Shown: positions 20,189 to 31,274, counted from the stretch's first letter. The stretch is 64,000 nt of DNA from Alphaproteobacteria bacterium (GCA_015654635.1 JAATGP010000069.1:106627-170626), one strand, 5' to 3'. Made by a program: numbers and translations. The notes: generated from the letters alone by a model not told the origin.

Positions 20189-21763
20189 TCAGTGCCGGAA
20201 GTGGCGCATTCCGGTGAAGGCCATGGCAAGGCCAGCCGCATCGGCGGCGGCAATCACCTCGGCATCGCGGATCGATCCGCCCGGCTGGATCACGCTGGTT
20301 GCGCCCGCTTCGGCGATCTCGATCAGCCCATCGGCAAAGGGAAAAAACGCATCGGAGGCGGCGGCAGAGCCATGCGTCAAAGGTGTTGGCCAACCCGCGG
20401 TCTTGGCGGCTTGCGTGGCTTTCTCGGCAGCAATACGCGCCGAATCCACGCGGCTCATCTGCCCGGCGCCGATGCCCGCTGTGGTCAGGCCCTTGGCAAA
20501 GACGATGGTATTGGACTTCACATGCTTGCCGACCGTAAAGGCGAACAGCATGTCGGCGATTTCGGCCTCGGAAGGCTGGCGCTTGGTCACGATCTTCAAC
20601 TCTTCGCGGCGGATGCGGCCATTGTCGCGGCTCTGCACCAGAAGCCCGCCGGACACGGATTTGAAGGTCAGGCCCGGCGCCGCCGGATCGGGCAACCCGC
20701 CCACCACCAGCAGGCGCAAGCCCTTCTTCGCCGCCAGAATCTTGCGCGCATCGGCGTCGGCGTCAGGCGCAATGATCACTTCGGTGAAAATATGCGAGAT
20801 CAACTCGGCGGTGGCGCCGTCCAGCGTGCGATTGAACGCAATGATGCCGCCAAAGGCCGACACCGGATCGCAAGACAGCGCCCGCTGGTAAGCCTCGGTC
20901 AAATTGGCGCCCAGCGCCACGCCGCACGGATTGGCATGTTTGATGATGGCGCAGGCCGCATGGGTGGCGGCATCGAACTCGGCCACCAGCTCATAGGCGG
21001 CATCGGTATCGTTGATATTGTTGTAGGAGAGTTCCTTGCCTTGCAGCTGCTCGGCATTGGCCACACCGGGCCGCTTTTCGCCGGTGGTGTAAAAGGCAGC
21101 GTCCTGATGCGGGTTTTCGCCATAACGCAGCGCTTGGCGTAGCGTGCCGGCAAAAGCGCGCCGCCGCGGCGGCTCATCGTTCTGCAGCTGGGTGGCGAAC
21201 CAATTCGAGACGGCGGTGTCGTAAGCGGCGGTGCGGGCGTAAGCGGTCTGGGCCAGGCGGCGGCGCAGCGCCAGCGTGGTGTCGCCTTTGTTGGCGTCCA
21301 TCTCGGCCAGCACCGTGTCGTAATCTTCCACATCGACCACCACGGTGACGAAGGCGTGATTCTTGGCCGCCGAGCGCGTCATGGCCGGGCCGCCGATATC
21401 GATATTCTCGATCACCTCGTCGAAGGGCGCGCCTTTGGCGACGGTGGCTTCAAAGGGATAAAGATTGCAGACGAGCAGATCGATACCTTCGATGCCGTGT
21501 TCCTTCATCGCCGCGGCATGTTTGTCGCGCAACCCCAACAGCCCGCCATGCACGACCGGGTGCAGAGTCTTGACCCGCCCATCCATCATTTCCGGAAAGC
21601 CGGTGATGTCCGCGACGTCGCTGACTGTCAGCCCCGCTTCGCGCAAGGCCTTGGCGGTGCCGCCGGTCGAAATCAGGGCCACGCCGTGTTTGGCAAGGCC
21701 TTGGGCAAATTCGATCAAGCCGGTTTTGTCGGAAACGGAGAGGAGCGCGCGGGCGATGGTCAT
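20189..21763 (-). CDS. purH: Bifunctional AICAR formyltransferase/IMP cyclohydrolase
   Basis: [62 protein letters not shown]. Confidence 0.97.
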   Translation of the reverse strand: MTIARALLSVSDKTGLIEFAQGLAKHGVALISTGGTAKALREAGLTVSDVADITGFPEMMDGRVKTLHPVVHGGLLGLRDKHAAAMKEHGIEGIDLLVCNLYPFEATVAKGAPFDEVIENIDIGGPAMTRSAAKNHAFVTVVVDVEDYDTVLAEMDANKGDTTLALRRRLAQTAYARTAAYDTAVSNWFATQLQNDEPPRRRAFAGTLRQALRYGENPHQDAAFYTTGEKRPGVANAEQLQGKELSYNNINDTDAAYELVAEFDAATHAACAIIKHANPCGVALGANLTEAYQRALSCDPVSAFGGIIAFNRTLDGATAELISHIFTEVIIAPDADADARKILAAKKGLRLLVVGGLPDPAAPGLTFKSVSGGLLVQSRDNGRIRREELKIVTKRQPSEAEIADMLFAFTVGKHVKSNTIVFAKGLTTAGIGAGQMSRVDSARIAAEKATQAAKTAGWPTPLTHGSAAASDAFFPFADGLIEIAEAGATSVIQPGGSIRDAEVIAAADAAGLAMAFTGMRHFRH

Positions 21764-21840
21764 GGCAACTCGCGAAAAAGGGGTGGCTCTCCGGCCGTGA
21801 TACTGCGCTGAGCCCTGAAACGAAAGCAAAAAGGAGAGGC

Positions 21841-23109
21841 TCAGACCGTCCCGGATTCGAGCACTTTTCGAACCGCACCCGTCAGGGCCGCCAATTCACC
21901 CTCAGAAATCGTCAGGGCAGGGGTCAGATAAACCACATTGCGCAGGGGCCGGACCCACACGCCTTCGGCAACGAAACGCTGGCACAGCGCCTCGCGATTG
22001 GGGGTTCCAGCCAATTCCACCACCCCAATACCACCGCGCACGCGCACGTCGCTGACGCCGGGCAGGCTCAGGCAAGGCCCCAGCGCGGTCGCCATCGCTT
22101 TGCCGATATCGTTGGCCGCCAAGAGCCGGTTTTGGCTTTCAAACAGATCCAGACTGGCATTGGCCGCCGCGCAAACCAGCGCATTGCCCATATAAGTCGG
22201 TCCATGCATTAGCGCGTGCAGCGGCTCATCCGAAAAGAACGCATCGAAGACCTTACCGCTCGCCACCGTCGCTGCCAGGGGCAGCGTACCGCCCGTCAGC
22301 GCTTTGCCAATGGTCATGATGTCGGGCACCACCTTTGCTGCTTCGCTCGCAAACATGGCGCCGGTGCGGCCAAAGCCAGTGAAGATTTCGTCAAAGATCA
22401 GCAGCAAATCGTATTTGTCGGCCAGCGCCCGCAAGCGCTGCAAGGTTTGCTCATCATGGAAGACCATGCCGCCCGCGCCTTGCACCAAGGGCTCGACAAT
22501 GATGGCCGCCGCCTCGTCGGCGTGATTGGCAAGAAAGCGGTCCAGCGCTTCGGCGCTTTCCTCATCGCGTGGCAGCTCGCAGATAAAGTTCTGCGCCAGC
22601 ACACCCGCAAACAGCGTATGCATGCCTTCTTCGGGATCGCAGATGGCCATGGTGGCAAAGGTGTCGCCGTGATAACCGCCCTTGAAGGCAACGAATTTCG
22701 TCCGTGTACGCACGCCCCGGTTCAGCCAGAACTGCACCGCCATTTTCAAAGCGACTTCCACCGCCACCGAACCCGATTCGGAAAAGAAGACGCGGGAAAG
22801 ATCGCCGGGCAAAAGCGCCGCCAATCGTGTTGCCAAACGCGCGGCCTGATCGTGCAGCAAGCCGCCCAGCATGACGTGAGGCATGCGCGCGGCTTGTTCA
22901 GCAATGGCATTGGTGATGTGGGGCGGATTATAGCCGTGCACCGCTGTCCACCACGACGCTATGCCGTCGATCAGTTCGCGCCCATCCTCCAGCACAATGC
23001 GGCTGCCATGGGTCTTCGTCACCGCCAAAGGCGGCGCCGCCGTCTTCATCTGGCGATAGGGCAGCCAGATATGGCGCATACCGTTATCATACCAAGCGGG
23101 TGCGCTCAT
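21841..23109 (-). CDS. bioA: Adenosylmethionine-8-amino-7-oxononanoate transaminase
   Basis: [38 protein letters not shown]-lysine region [20 protein letters not shown]. Confidence 0.95.
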   Translation of the reverse strand: MSAPAWYDNGMRHIWLPYRQMKTAAPPLAVTKTHGSRIVLEDGRELIDGIASWWTAVHGYNPPHITNAIAEQAARMPHVMLGGLLHDQAARLATRLAALLPGDLSRVFFSESGSVAVEVALKMAVQFWLNRGVRTRTKFVAFKGGYHGDTFATMAICDPEEGMHTLFAGVLAQNFICELPRDEESAEALDRFLANHADEAAAIIVEPLVQGAGGMVFHDEQTLQRLRALADKYDLLLIFDEIFTGFGRTGAMFASEAAKVVPDIMTIGKALTGGTLPLAATVASGKVFDAFFSDEPLHALMHGPTYMGNALVCAAANASLDLFESQNRLLAANDIGKAMATALGPCLSLPGVSDVRVRGGIGVVELAGTPNREALCQRFVAEGVWVRPLRNVVYLTPALTISEGELAALTGAVRKVLESGTV

Positions 23110-23117
23110 AAAGGCCT

Positions 23118-24086
23118 CTAAAGTGGATTCGAGCCCATAGGCGTAATGCCGAGCTTGGCAAAAAGTTGCCTATCCTTATGCGCTTCGGGGTTGGGTGTGG
23201 TCAGCAGCTTCTCGCCATAGAAAATCGAGTTGGCCCCGGCCAGGAAGCACAAGGCTTGGGCTTCTTCATGCATATATTCGCGCCCCGCCGACAGCCGCAC
23301 CATGGATTTGGGCATGGTGATGCGCGCCACCGCAATGGTGCGCACGAAATCGAAAATATCGAGCGGCGCCGTCTGCGCCAGCTTGGTGCCGCCCACCCGC
23401 ACCAGCAGATTGATCGGCACGCTTTCGGGATGCACATCCATGGTGGCGAGCGTCAGCAGCATGCCGATGCGGTCGCTTTCCTCTTCCCCCATGCCGACAA
23501 TGCCGCCGCAGCAAACATTGATGCCCGCCTCGCGCACCGCGCACAGCGTGTCGAGCCGGTCCTGAAAATTCCGTGTGGTGATGATCTCTTGGTAATATTC
23601 CGGCGAGGTATCGATATTGTGGTTGTAGTAATCGAGCCCCGCCTGTTTCAGCTTGCCCGCTTGGCCCCCCGTCAGCATGCCCAGGGTGACGCAGGTTTCC
23701 AGCCCCAGGGCTTTGACCTCGGCCACCATCTCGCACACCGCCTCCAGATCGCGTTCCTTGGGCGCGCGCCATGCTGCCCCCATGCAAAAGCGCGTCGCAC
23801 CCGCCGCCTTGGCCTTTTTGGCCTCAGCCAGCACGGCGCAGACATCCATCAGCTTTTCGGCCTTGAGGCCCGATTTGTGATAAGCGCTTTGCGAGCAATA
23901 GCCGCAATCTTCCGGACAGCCGCCGGTCTTGATCGACAGCAGAGTCGAAATTTGCACCTCGTTGGCGGGAAAATGCTGGCGATGCACGCTTTGCGCTTCA
24001 AAGATCAGATCGGAAAAGGGCAGTGCGTAGAGCCGCGCCAGCTCTGCGCGGGTCCAATCGTGGCGAATGTCCATTAAAGCAATCAT
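23118..24086 (-). CDS. bioB: Biotin synthase
   Basis: [21 protein letters not shown] radical SAM CxxxCxx[13 protein letters not shown]; start uncertain (24086 or 24074). Confidence 0.97.
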   Translation of the reverse strand: MIALMDIRHDWTRAELARLYALPFSDLIFEAQSVHRQHFPANEVQISTLLSIKTGGCPEDCGYCSQSAYHKSGLKAEKLMDVCAVLAEAKKAKAAGATRFCMGAAWRAPKERDLEAVCEMVAEVKALGLETCVTLGMLTGGQAGKLKQAGLDYYNHNIDTSPEYYQEIITTRNFQDRLDTLCAVREAGINVCCGGIVGMGEEESDRIGMLLTLATMDVHPESVPINLLVRVGGTKLAQTAPLDIFDFVRTIAVARITMPKSMVRLSAGREYMHEEAQALCFLAGANSIFYGEKLLTTPNPEAHKDRQLFAKLGITPMGSNPL

Positions 24087-24169
24087 CCGTGAGCCGCACT
24101 GCCCCCTTATCCCGCTGGGCCAGCACACGCAACCTCGACAGCGCGCCCCGCTTCCTGCAAAGGGAAGGC

Positions 24170-24826
24170 ATGAGCGCTTTCTTCGTCACCGGCACCGGCA
24201 CCGGCATCGGCAAGACCTTTATCACCGCAGGGCTATTGCGCGCGCTGCGCACAGCCGGCATCCCGGCCTCAGCCATCAAACCCGTTCTCAGCGGTTACGA
24301 CAGCGCGCCGGGCAGTGACCCTGCGCTGCTCTTAGAGGCCATGGGCAAAACCGTCACCGAGGCGGCTATTGCGGAAATCGCCCCTTTCCGTTTTGCCGCG
24401 CCGCTGTCGCCCGATATGGCGGCCCGGCGCGAGGGCCGCAGCATCGATGTCGCCGCCGTTCTGTCTTTCTGCCGCGAGGCGGCCGCCCGCCCCGGCACCG
24501 TGCTGATCGAAGGCGTCGGCGGCGTGATGGTGCCTCTCGACGACCGCCACACCACGCTCGACCTTATGCAAGCGCTGGCATTGCCGGTGGTGCTGGTGGC
24601 GGGTTCTTATCTCGGCAGCATCAGCCACAGCCTGACGGCGATGGCGGCGCTGGCCCAAGCAGGGATCACGCCCGCTGTGCTGGTGGTCAACGATTCGGGC
24701 ACGGGCGAGGTCCCTCTGGACGAGACCGCGGACACGCTGGCCCGTTTCCTGCCCGGCCAGGCCATCGTGATAGTGCCGCGCCCAAGCGGCGATTTTGCCC
24801 CTCTTATGGCCGCGATCCAGCGTTGA
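24170..24826 (+). CDS. bioD: Dethiobiotin synthase
   Basis: [39 protein letters not shown]; divergent from bioB. Confidence 0.93.
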   Translation: MSAFFVTGTGTGIGKTFITAGLLRALRTAGIPASAIKPVLSGYDSAPGSDPALLLEAMGKTVTEAAIAEIAPFRFAAPLSPDMAARREGRSIDVAAVLSFCREAAARPGTVLIEGVGGVMVPLDDRHTTLDLMQALALPVVLVAGSYLGSISHSLTAMAALAQAGITPAVLVVNDSGTGEVPLDETADTLARFLPGQAIVIVPRPSGDFAPLMAAIQR

Positions 24827-24881
24827 CCGCAGCCGCGCCATGGGTATAGTCCCCGGCCTCCATTCGCTTGTTACGAACAGT

Positions 24882-24967
24882 GCCCCTGTGGCGGAATGGT
24901 AGACGCAGCAGACTCAAAATCTGTCGCCTTTACGGGCGTGCTGGTTCAAGTCCGGCCAGGGGCACCA
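24882..24967 (+). tRNA. tRNA-Leu (anticodon CAA)
   Basis: Acceptor GCCCCTG/CAGGGGC, anticodon arm CAGA-CTCAAAA-TCTG, long variable arm, T-loop GGTTCAAGTCC, encoded CCA. Confidence 0.93.
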
Positions 24968-25193
24968 TTCCCGTACAAAACCGCGAACCTCGCCCAGACG
25001 TTCCGGGGCGGTGGCGGGCGGCGGGCGGCCCGGAGATGACGGCCCTTTCGGCGCCCACCACAATGGATGAGACCAGCCCGCGTAGGTAGCGCTTTTTGAG
25101 AGCCGACGGCGCGCTCAAGAGCCTGCGCTTCGGGACGGCGGCAATGCTGGCGGCTTGCCGCTTGGAAAGGACCTGCCGGAACGCAGGGGCGTT
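24940..25193 (-). pseudogene. C-terminal relic of a serine site-specific recombinase abutting the tRNA-Leu 3' end
   Basis: Minus strand NAPAFRQVLSKRQAASIAAVPKRRLLSAPSALKKRYLRGLVSSIVVGAERAVISGPPAA, then frame shift to ERLGEVRGFVREWCPWPD; resembles large serine recombinase C-termini (RYLRxLV..I.V....V.xSGx.AAL ... VRSFVREW). Confidence 0.6.
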
Positions 25194-25340
25194 GTGATGT
25201 CTATGCCTCGGCTGTCGTCCGGTTGATGCGCGTCAGAGGGCGGGTCCTTTCTGCCGCACGCGGCCTCTAGGCAACGCGCCATTAATCAGACATTTTATCC
25301 GCCAAGACTGTCAGCCGAGTGGCACCGCGCCCTGGGGCAA

Positions 25341-26951
25341 ATGATGTGCCGCCGTCACGGAGGGAGTGTTCTGATGCGCATGATTGGTGCGGTTGTAATG
25401 ACCGCTGCACTGTTTTTTCTGCCCGCCTCGGCTGCTCAACATCGCGTGATTACAGCCGACCTGACGCGGGTGACCGGGCCGCATTCCGGCGTACCCTTGG
25501 AGGTGGTCGGCGCCGGACGAGCGGCAGAAGGCTTGCGTGCCGACTGGCAGGAACAACTCGCAACGGTGCAGTCCGACATCGGCTTCCACTATCTGCGCAT
25601 GCACGGCCTGCTCACCGATGAGATGGGAGTCTACAGCGAAGACAAGGACGGCCATCCGCAATTCAATTTCCAGTACATCGACTCGCTTTACGACGCACTG
25701 CTCAAGCTGAAGATCCGCCCCTTTGTGGAATTGACCTTCATGCCCTCGAAGCTGGCCAGCGGCACGACGACGGTATTTTGGTGGAAGGGAAACACCTCGC
25801 TGCCCAAGGACCCCGCCAAATGGGCGATGCTGATGCGGGCGCTTGTGGCCCATTTCAAGGAGCGCTACGGCGAAGACGAGATCAACAAATGGTATTTCGA
25901 GGTTTGGAACGAGCCCGATATTCGCGGCTTCTGGCCCCACCCGCTGGAAGACTATTTCTCGCTTTACAAGACCACCGCCGAAGCGATCCGCGCCGAATGT
26001 GCCCATTGCCGGATCGGCGGTCCGGCCTCGGCGGTGCCTTATGCGGCGGAAGAGGCGTTCGAGAAATGGCTGCTTGCCAATCCGGCGATCCCCAACGATT
26101 TCATCGCGCTGCATGCCTATGGCGTCAATCAAGGCTATCTCGACGAGACCGGTCGCGCTGGCACCGTCATCGATCCCGATCCCAACCGGGTCAGCGGGCG
26201 CATGCGCCACTCGCGCGAGCTGATCGATGCCACGGCGCTGAAAGGGCGTGAACTGCACTTCACCGAATGGAGCTCCGCCTATACGCCGACCGATTACATG
26301 CACGATCAGTATCATCAGGCGAGCTTCATCCTGAATGTCGTCAAGCGCGCCACGCCCTATGTGGATTCGCTGTCCTATTGGACATTCACGGATATCTTCG
26401 AGGAGCTGGGGCCGCGCTTCACGCCGTTCCACGGCGGCTTCGGGTTGATGAATCTCGAAGGGATCAAGAAGCCGTCCTATCACGCATTTTCGTTTCTCAG
26501 TCGGCTGCATGGTGAGGATGTTGCGGTAAAGGACCAGCAATCCTGGATCACCAAGGATAGAGACGGCACCATCACCGCGCTGGCCTGGGACTATGCACCT
26601 GTCGTGCCGCCCAAGGGCAGCAATGATCAAATCTTCTACCGCCAGGATCTGCCGGCCGCGGCCAAAGGCAATCTGACCTTCGATCTTTCGCATGTGCCCG
26701 ACGGCCGTTACGCGGTTTCGCTTTATCAGATCGGTTATCAGCAGAATGATGCGTTTACCGCCTATATGAAGATGGGCGCGCCAAACCAGCTGAGCAAAGC
26801 GCAGGTGGAGAGCCTGAAGCAGATCAGCACCGGTGCGCCGTTGAGCCGCGAGGAGGTGACGGTTAGCGGCGGGCACTTCAGTAAGACGCTGCCGCTGCGC
26901 GCCAACGATTGCTACGAGCTTGTGCTGATACCGACGGGAGGCGCGAAATGA
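25341..26951 (+). CDS. GH39-family glycoside hydrolase (beta-xylosidase-like)
   Basis: Signal peptide; IGFHYLRMHGLL; KWYFEVWNEPDIRGFWP acid/base region; LHFTEWSSAYTP nucleophile region. Confidence 0.85.
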   Translation: MMCRRHGGSVLMRMIGAVVMTAALFFLPASAAQHRVITADLTRVTGPHSGVPLEVVGAGRAAEGLRADWQEQLATVQSDIGFHYLRMHGLLTDEMGVYSEDKDGHPQFNFQYIDSLYDALLKLKIRPFVELTFMPSKLASGTTTVFWWKGNTSLPKDPAKWAMLMRALVAHFKERYGEDEINKWYFEVWNEPDIRGFWPHPLEDYFSLYKTTAEAIRAECAHCRIGGPASAVPYAAEEAFEKWLLANPAIPNDFIALHAYGVNQGYLDETGRAGTVIDPDPNRVSGRMRHSRELIDATALKGRELHFTEWSSAYTPTDYMHDQYHQASFILNVVKRATPYVDSLSYWTFTDIFEELGPRFTPFHGGFGLMNLEGIKKPSYHAFSFLSRLHGEDVAVKDQQSWITKDRDGTITALAWDYAPVVPPKGSNDQIFYRQDLPAAAKGNLTFDLSHVPDGRYAVSLYQIGYQQNDAFTAYMKMGAPNQLSKAQVESLKQISTGAPLSREEVTVSGGHFSKTLPLRANDCYELVLIPTGGAK

Positions 26952-27293
26952 GGACTATCGCTCGCAGCCGGTGGGGCCGACGAATATCTCGATTGGGCGG
27001 TGCCATCTTATGCCAAGCTCTACAAGTACACGGGCGACTCTCATTATCTCGAGGTCGCGCGCGTGCTGCTGCATGATACCAAATCGATGGTTGCGCTGCC
27101 GGGACGCCTTTACGATATGAAAGGCCCCGGCTGGCAACAGGAGCATTGGCATATGGGGCCGGGCGGAAGGGGCGTGGGCAGCCACCGCTTCTGGCTGCCC
27201 TGGATTACGGCCAATCACCTTGCCGGCATTTCTGGATTGGAAGAACTTGATCCGGACCTCTTCAAGGCGCTGAGCCACCCGCCCGCGCATTAA
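26948..27293 (+). pseudogene. Internally deleted secreted glycosidase (signal-peptide start plus C-terminal (alpha/alpha)-barrel-like segment)
   Basis: ATGA overlap with the GH39 stop gives MRTIARS..., but the conserved-looking segment (ADEYLDWAVPSYAKLYKYTGDSHYLEVARVLLHDTKSMVALPGRLYDMKGPGWQQEHWHMG) is in another frame. Confidence 0.6.
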
Positions 27294-27325
27294 CGGGCGC
27301 GGCAAAGCCGTCCCATTGCAGTGAT

Positions 27326-27352
27326 CGCCCCGGCATCTTATGGCCGGGGCGC
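27326..27352. terminator. Possible terminator hairpin
   Basis: CGCCCCGGC-atcttatg-GCCGGGGCG between convergent units; weak U tract. Confidence 0.45.
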
Positions 27353-29284
27353 GTTTCCAATCGCCAGTTCAAACGGAACGGCCGGAAGCCGGGTGGCATC
27401 GTAGAGCGTGCAAACCGGACCGTCGCCCCAGCAATAGCGCACCCGTGTCGGCTTCAGTCCCTTGGGCACCGCAAGCTGCACGCCATCGCCTTTGATCGAC
27501 GCGGCCACAAAGCGGCAGCTTGTTTGCGCGGCGGCGCAGAGTTCGAAGCCGATCGGCTGGGCGCCGTTCACGGCAGCAAGCGTGCCATTGTTCCCAGCAA
27601 AACTGACGGTCACGGTGTTGTTCTGAAGACCGGCCCGAACCGGTTGCGGTCCGGGTTTCACCGATTGATCGTGGTAGATGACACGGCGCGCGGCCAGCGC
27701 AAGCCTGCGGCCGGCTTCCTGCTTATTGGCGGGATGCAACCCCATATGGTCGCCAATATCGATGGTGACGGCGAGGGCCGCGTTGGCATCGCCCGCCACC
27801 GCAAGGCGTTGGGCTTCTCGCAGCCGTGCCCAGCCGGTGTCTTCGGGCGCAAATGGCGGCAGACCGTAATCGGGAAGTTGTACGATCAGGAAGGGCAGTT
27901 GAGGCGCTTGAAACAAGCCGCGCCAATCGGCCATCCAGGCTTTCAACAGGCCTTGATAGGTCTCTGCCGTGTCGGTGTTGGACTCGCCCTGATACCAGAG
28001 CACGCCGCGCAATCCATACGGCGCCAGCGGGGCGATCATCGCGTTGTAAGCGACGGTGATGCCTGCCGTCGCACCCCAAGGCAAACGTGGCGCTGCTCCC
28101 GCGACGGGCTGATAGCGCCACGGGCCGGGTAAGGAAACCGACGAGCCGTCGGCAAACTTGATGGCACGTGCTTCCGCCGGTCCGAACAGCCCACAGCCGC
28201 GCCAGCCGCAAAAATCGTTGATCAGAATGTCGTTCTGCCCGGCGTGCAAAACGCCGGACGGCAGTTTGTAGCTGCGCTTTTCCGCGTAGCCGAAGGTGGA
28301 CGCAATGAAGCGTCCGTTGACCCAGGTTTCGTCTTCTTCGGTGATCGTCCCGAGATCGATGTCGCTGGCTTGTGCAGCTTGCGCGGCCGTCAGCGTAACG
28401 GAAGTGCGGAACCAGATATGGCCAGTGTAGTGCTCAAGGGCGGGAACGCCCCATGTGCTCCAGACGCCGAGACCTTCTGGCGCCAGCGGCCAATGCGCGC
28501 TCGCCGCGGGATCGGTCCACGGCGTGGTGCCGAGCTTCTGGCGCCAATAGGCTTCGATGACGTCGCCCCAATGCGTCATCCCTGCGGCGGAATCTTTGGC
28601 CCATACCTTCAGGGCCTCCAGCCGAAGATCGTTGCCACCCGCCTGGTGAAGACCATCTGCGCTCATGAAGGCGGTGATATTTGCCCCTGGCCAGGACGAA
28701 TGGATGAGCCCGAGCGGAACATGCACGCTTTGTTGCAGATCGCGGGCAAAGAAGTAGCATGCCGCAGAGAACCGCGCGACGTTTGCGGGGGTCGCGGCCT
28801 CCCACTTCACCGCAGAGGGAAGAGCGGCAAGCGGCGTTGCACTCGTCTGGTTCGCCACGGTCATCAATCGCAGTGTATCGTTGGCCGACACCTGGACATC
28901 TGGCCCGGCATCGATGGCGCCCATAACGGAATAGGCCATGTTGGACTGGCCCGAGCAGAGATAGACATCGCCAATCAGAATGTCGTTCACGGTCTGCGCG
29001 GCATCGGCGCCGCTATGCACGGTAAGCGCATATGGTCCCCCGGCAGGCAGAGCCGGAAGCTCGGCGCGCCAGTGCCCGCCTTCATCCGCCTTTGCCGTGA
29101 TGGAGGCAGTTCCGATCGCGGCCGTGACGGCGGCATTCGGCGCCGCCGTCCCCCACAGGCGGATCGGCTGGTCGCGCTGAAGCACGGCGTGATCCTGAAA
29201 GATGGGGTTGAGAAGCGCCTCGGCATTCGCGGCACTCGTCAACAAGGCCGCAATGAAGGCGGCGCGGAAAATCGATGCGGACAT
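27338..29284 (-). CDS. Sialate O-acetylesterase-like SGNH esterase (possibly polysaccharide deacetylating)
   Basis: NPIFQDHAVLQRDQPIRLWGTAAP; LCSGQSNMAYSV block; LWYQGESNT. Confidence 0.85.
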   Translation of the reverse strand: MSASIFRAAFIAALLTSAANAEALLNPIFQDHAVLQRDQPIRLWGTAAPNAAVTAAIGTASITAKADEGGHWRAELPALPAGGPYALTVHSGADAAQTVNDILIGDVYLCSGQSNMAYSVMGAIDAGPDVQVSANDTLRLMTVANQTSATPLAALPSAVKWEAATPANVARFSAACYFFARDLQQSVHVPLGLIHSSWPGANITAFMSADGLHQAGGNDLRLEALKVWAKDSAAGMTHWGDVIEAYWRQKLGTTPWTDPAASAHWPLAPEGLGVWSTWGVPALEHYTGHIWFRTSVTLTAAQAAQASDIDLGTITEEDETWVNGRFIASTFGYAEKRSYKLPSGVLHAGQNDILINDFCGWRGCGLFGPAEARAIKFADGSSVSLPGPWRYQPVAGAAPRLPWGATAGITVAYNAMIAPLAPYGLRGVLWYQGESNTDTAETYQGLLKAWMADWRGLFQAPQLPFLIVQLPDYGLPPFAPEDTGWARLREAQRLAVAGDANAALAVTIDIGDHMGLHPANKQEAGRRLALAARRVIYHDQSVKPGPQPVRAGLQNNTVTVSFAGNNGTLAAVNGAQPIGFELCAAAQTSCRFVAASIKGDGVQLAVPKGLKPTRVRYCWGDGPVCTLYDATRLPAVPFELAIGNAPRP

Positions 29285-29337
29285 CTTCTCCACTCTATTT
29301 TTGGGCTGAGCATTCATTGAGCGTTCAGCCGTTGGGT

Positions 29338-31236
29338 TTACTTGGTCAGTGCGGCGTTACCCCAGGTCACGACAGTCGGTTGCATGATGGGTGTCGCATC
29401 GTTTCTGGCGACAAGCTCGATGATTTTCACGCCCTTGACGTTCACCGCCAGCGTTTCGGCCTTCTCGCGAAAACGGGTGGGCTTGCTTTGGGCGAGTAAT
29501 TTGCCGTCGCCGTAAACGGCGAAGGAAACCGGGTGGGTTTTGTCCGGAGAGGAATCGTCGATGCCCACCTCGGTCGTGAAGGTTTTCGCGCCGTTGTTGC
29601 GTACTTCCAGGCGTGAATTGGCCAAGACGCCGATGCCGCTGTCGAAACTCTCGCCGGCAACACGCAGGCTCTGACCGAAGGGCGTGTAGTCGGCTTGCGC
29701 CCCGCCCCAACCGGCGTATTGGGGATGGGCGCCGTTGCCATGCGTGCCGCCCCATGGCTGGGAGCGGAACAGTGTCGGGTCCGGTTGCGGAATTTGCACG
29801 CCGTCCACCGCCGGATTGACGCTTCCCGGCATCTCCGACAGGTATAAGCCGTTTTGCAACTGGCGCGTTCCTTCCGCTTCGAAGATCAGCGTCTGCCGTG
29901 GCGCTAAGGCAAGCTTGGTTTCCTTTTTGAAGGTGATTTTCTTTTTGGTCCAAAGGTCGGTCAGAACGATGTCCTTGTCGGCGGCATATTTGAGGTGCTG
30001 CGCCGTCAGATCGGCATCGACTGCGGCCAAGCCGCGATTGAACACGGCAACGGCTTTCTTGCCGGATGCAAGGGTCTTGACCAGGATCTGAATGTCCTGG
30101 GCGTCATAGGCGAGCACGGCCTGATTGCCCGCCGGATCTTGATTGATCGCGATGATGGCGGGGTTGCTGACGATATCGAGAAGCGCTTTGGGCATTGTGC
30201 GGACGTCGTTGCCGAGAATAAGCGGCGCGTTGATGATCGCCCAGAGTGCGAAATGCGAGCGCGCTTCGGTCAGATGGTCCCCGTCAAAATCGCCGGCCCC
30301 GACATAGAGCATGTCGGGATCGTTCCACGACTTGGGGTGGGCATAGAGCGGCCGGGTCACGGCGGTATCGAAGTTGTAGAGCATCCGCACCCAATGGGGC
30401 GACAGGTCATCGCTGGTCCGCGAGATACTGCCCACGTCTTTGGCCCAGGAGCGCACATCGGCGGAGCCCCATGCGCAAAGCGAAAAGATGAAATCGCCGT
30501 TCGGCTTGTAACGGGCGAGGGCGGTACCGACCTCAGTGTAGAGGTTGCGCACCGCGGTGACGTCAGTTGTGTTGATGTTCCATCCGTCGATCAGCGGCGT
30601 CAATTCGCGGAACTGCCCGGATTTGACGATCGGATTGTCCGCAGTAAACGCGCGCAGCCCGCAGCCGTCGACCTTTATATAGTCAAAGCCCCAATCCTTC
30701 ATGTAAAGCGCGATATCCTGGTCCACGTGACCGTAGAGGCCGATTTCGCGCTCAGCGACACTGCCTTCGGCAAGGTTCGGGACGCCCGGGGAATAGGCTT
30801 GCGAGCAGGAATTGCGCCCCATATCCGAATAAATGCCGGCTTTGAGGCCCATGGCGTGGAGCTTCTCGGTCAAGGGTTTGAAGCTTGTCTCTTCAGCGCT
30901 GCCGACGGCCGCCGAGGGAAACTGCGCGATGCGGATTTGTATGCGGCCGTCGGGCTGACGCCGCTTCTGCCACCAGCCGTCATCCATATTCACATAGCGG
31001 TATCCGCTGGCGGCCAAGCCGGTTTTCACCAGCGCGTCGGCAACGCCCATGATCTTCGCTTCGGTGATGTCCGTGGCAAAGGAATTCCACGAGCTCCAGC
31101 CCATAGGCGGCGTCGTCGCGGAGCCGCCCTGGTAAGCGCTCCATTTGCCGGTTGGTGCCAGGGGATCGGCCTGTGCAATCGAAACGAAGCTCAGCAGGCC
31201 AATGGCCGCCGTGGTTAAGCCTAGGGCCCGCAACAT
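29338..31236 (-). CDS. GH27-family alpha-galactosidase / beta-L-arabinopyranosidase-like enzyme with C-terminal NPCBM-like domain
   Basis: PMGWSSWNSFATDITEAKIMGVADALVKTGLAASGYRYVNMDDGWW; FDYIKVDGCG nucleophile; C-terminal SFDSGIGVLANSRLEVRNNGAKTFTTEVGIDD. Confidence 0.9.
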   Translation of the reverse strand: MLRALGLTTAAIGLLSFVSIAQADPLAPTGKWSAYQGGSATTPPMGWSSWNSFATDITEAKIMGVADALVKTGLAASGYRYVNMDDGWWQKRRQPDGRIQIRIAQFPSAAVGSAEETSFKPLTEKLHAMGLKAGIYSDMGRNSCSQAYSPGVPNLAEGSVAEREIGLYGHVDQDIALYMKDWGFDYIKVDGCGLRAFTADNPIVKSGQFRELTPLIDGWNINTTDVTAVRNLYTEVGTALARYKPNGDFIFSLCAWGSADVRSWAKDVGSISRTSDDLSPHWVRMLYNFDTAVTRPLYAHPKSWNDPDMLYVGAGDFDGDHLTEARSHFALWAIINAPLILGNDVRTMPKALLDIVSNPAIIAINQDPAGNQAVLAYDAQDIQILVKTLASGKKAVAVFNRGLAAVDADLTAQHLKYAADKDIVLTDLWTKKKITFKKETKLALAPRQTLIFEAEGTRQLQNGLYLSEMPGSVNPAVDGVQIPQPDPTLFRSQPWGGTHGNGAHPQYAGWGGAQADYTPFGQSLRVAGESFDSGIGVLANSRLEVRNNGAKTFTTEVGIDDSSPDKTHPVSFAVYGDGKLLAQSKPTRFREKAETLAVNVKGVKIIELVARNDATPIMQPTVVTWGNAALTK

Positions 31237-31264
31237 TTTATTCCTCCCCTGCTGGGCATTTATT

Positions 31265-31274
31265 TATCAGACAA
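31265..31274 (-). promoter_or_regulatory. Operator-like site (minus strand TTGTCTGATAA) upstream of GH27/esterase unit
   Basis: Match to shared motif TTGTC-N-GACAA. Confidence 0.5.

Noticed and set aside
24868-25089. 73-aa + ORF PLWRNGRRSRLKICRLYGRAGSSPARGT
   Set aside because: It is a translation through tRNA-Leu, a familiar spurious ORF.
25311-26876. 521-aa minus ORF opposite GH39
   Set aside because: Antisense shadow of a clearly supported glycoside hydrolase.
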